Source of the DNA: BOG-1112 sp964611335
Lineage (GTDB): Bacteria > Bdellovibrionota_B > Oligoflexia > Oligoflexales > Bog-1112
Direction: 5' to 3'
Assembly (NCBI GenBank): GCA_964611335.1
Contig: CAZSXR010000001.1
Coordinates: forward strand, 806,001-870,000
DNA length: 64,000 nt
Position 1 is the first letter of the stretch; every line of letters starts with the position of its first letter. Both the position numbers and the translations under genes were made by a program. Of this stretch, positions 62,966 to 64,000 are shown piece by piece. The notes under the pieces were generated by a model that did not search any database, was not told the DNA's origin, and saw nothing but the letters and a program-made list of their open reading frames with translations.

Positions 62966-64000
62966 TTAAAACAAAGCTTCTGCAGTTTTTGCAAATTTAA
63001 TAGCAGGATGACGTTCTTCATAAAATTTCAAACGCCAGTCATGATCCAAAAGTAAAGTAGGATTTCCTCTTGAATCGAGAACGATATTTTGTGCTTGGTC
63101 TTCTTTGAATTTATCTAAAGCTTTTTTGTCCTCGGAATATATCCAACGAGCTGCTGTGTAAGCAAGCGGGCGCATTTGAACTTCGACACCATACTCTTCT
63201 TTGATTCTATACTTCACAACATCGATCTGAAGCATACCAACCACACCCAAATATTGGTCGTTAGAATACATAGGTCGAAAAACTTGAACTGCACCTTCCT
63301 CGGAAAGTTGATCCAAACCTTTGCGCAACTGTTTGGATTTGAGAGGATCTTTAAGTTCCACTCGCACAAAATGTTCAGGAGCAAAAACAGGAATATCTGT
63401 GAAATTGATACTTTCACCAGAACTCAAAGTATCTCCAATGCGAAATATACCTGGATCATGTATACCAACAATGTCTCCTGCAAACGCTTCATCGACCAAA
63501 CTCCGATCTTGGGCCATGAAGTTCGTAGGTCGCCCTAAACGCATCGCACGACCCATACGCACATGATGAGCTTTCATTTCTCTATGGAAGCTGCCTGAGC
63601 AAATACGCAAAAACGCAACGCGATCTCTGTGGGAAGGATCCATGTTGGCTTGAATTTTAAAAATAAAACCTGAGAATTTGTCTTCGAGAGGGTCTACTTC
63701 TCTCTGTATTGTATGACGTTTCAAAGGAGGGGGGGCGAGTTCGCAAATATTTTTTAGCAAAGTTTCAATACCAAAATTATTGAGAGCACTCCCAAAAAAT
63801 ACAGGAGCAAGTTTTCCTTCCAAATAGGCGTTGTGGTCAAAAGAATCACCTGCATGATCGAGAAGACTGATTTCCTCTCTTAAAGTTTGTGCATATGCAC
63901 TGCCTAAAACTTCATCAACTTGAGGGCTATCCAATGAAATCCCCTGCAGATTTGCCTTACGCGAGCGGTCACCACTGTTGTCGTAGAGAAGAAATTCTTT
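62966..64000 (-). CDS. prfC: Peptide chain release factor 3, 3' part
   Basis: The gene continues past the window edge; its open frame runs through base 64000 with no start visible. The 345 visible residues cover the middle and C-terminal part of RF3: SALNNFGIETLLKNICELAPP ahead of domain II, FKIQANMDPSHRDRVAFLRICSG and the later GAVQVFRPMYSNDQYLGVVG and VEVQMRPLAYTAARWI motifs, characteristic of RF3. RF3 is a GTPase that recycles RF1/RF2 after termination. The GTP-binding domain is outside the window. Codon usage matches neighbours. Confidence 0.94.
   Translation of the reverse strand, partial: KEFLLYDNSGDRSRKANLQGISLDSPQVDEVLGSAYAQTLREEISLLDHAGDSFDHNAYLEGKLAPVFFGSALNNFGIETLLKNICELAPPPLKRHTIQREVDPLEDKFSGFIFKIQANMDPSHRDRVAFLRICSGSFHREMKAHHVRMGRAMRLGRPTNFMAQDRSLVDEAFAGDIVGIHDPGIFRIGDTLSSGESINFTDIPVFAPEHFVRVELKDPLKSKQLRKGLDQLSEEGAVQVFRPMYSNDQYLGVVGMLQIDVVKYRIKEEYGVEVQMRPLAYTAARWIYSEDKKALDKFKEDQAQNIVLDSRGNPTLLLDHDWRLKFYEERHPAIKFAKTAEALF

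Overview
The window is AT-rich (roughly 40% G+C by eye), densely coding DNA from a Gram-negative bacterium. It has lipoprotein and Sec signal peptides, TolC/HlyD secretion parts, beta-barrel porins and PgpA. Three secreted or lipid-anchored proteases, GLUG-repeat surface proteins, a PilZ-receiver regulator, futalosine-type menaquinone synthesis (MqnD) and many small lineage-specific secreted proteins suggest a predatory, parasitic or host-associated member of the Bdellovibrionota/Oligoflexia (for example Silvanigrella-like). That placement is an inference from gene content, not from a marker gene. I saw no rRNA, tRNA, CRISPR array, insertion sequence or integrase.

Layout. 1-4.2 kb: two tandem paralogous GLUG-repeat surface proteins, the first cut by the window edge. 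4.2-13.7 kb: myo-inositol uptake and catabolism. Seven minus-strand genes (iolD, iolE, a transaldolase-family gene, iolB, then a sugar ABC importer) are tightly packed, with a dehydrogenase (iolG-like) on the plus strand. iolC and iolJ are not in the window, and the transaldolase-family gene sits where they would be expected. 13.7-30 kb: tRNA modification, SDR, DMT permease, subtilisin, FabH, a DGQHR + GIY-YIG pair, a CX5R phosphatase lipoprotein, YbgC, Tex, Ndk and an unusual two-component pair. 29.6-38.3 kb: a subtilisin lipoprotein, a porin, PgpA and a three-subunit acyl-CoA (probably propionyl-CoA) carboxylase split over two loci. 38.5-48.7 kb: a methyltransferase, a Pro/Thr- and His-rich protein, and a four-gene type I secretion operon whose two ABC subunits have lost most catalytic motifs. 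48.8-64 kb: methylmalonate-semialdehyde dehydrogenase, a metalloprotease lipoprotein, glutathione-dependent formaldehyde oxidation (frmAB), ahcY, mqnD, folP, glnS and the 3' part of prfC.

How it fits together. The inositol pathway would yield malonate semialdehyde, which the MmsA/IolA-type dehydrogenase at 48.8 kb could convert to acetyl-CoA; the biotin carboxylase system would handle propionyl-CoA. The regions most worth a second look are the transaldolase-type inositol operon, the catalytically degraded type I secretion ABC pair with its divergent His-rich neighbour, the DGQHR/GIY-YIG pair, and the histidine-kinase-like protein that has no ATPase domain. Most starts were re-chosen from Shine-Dalgarno spacing and signal peptides; the reason is given in each entry.
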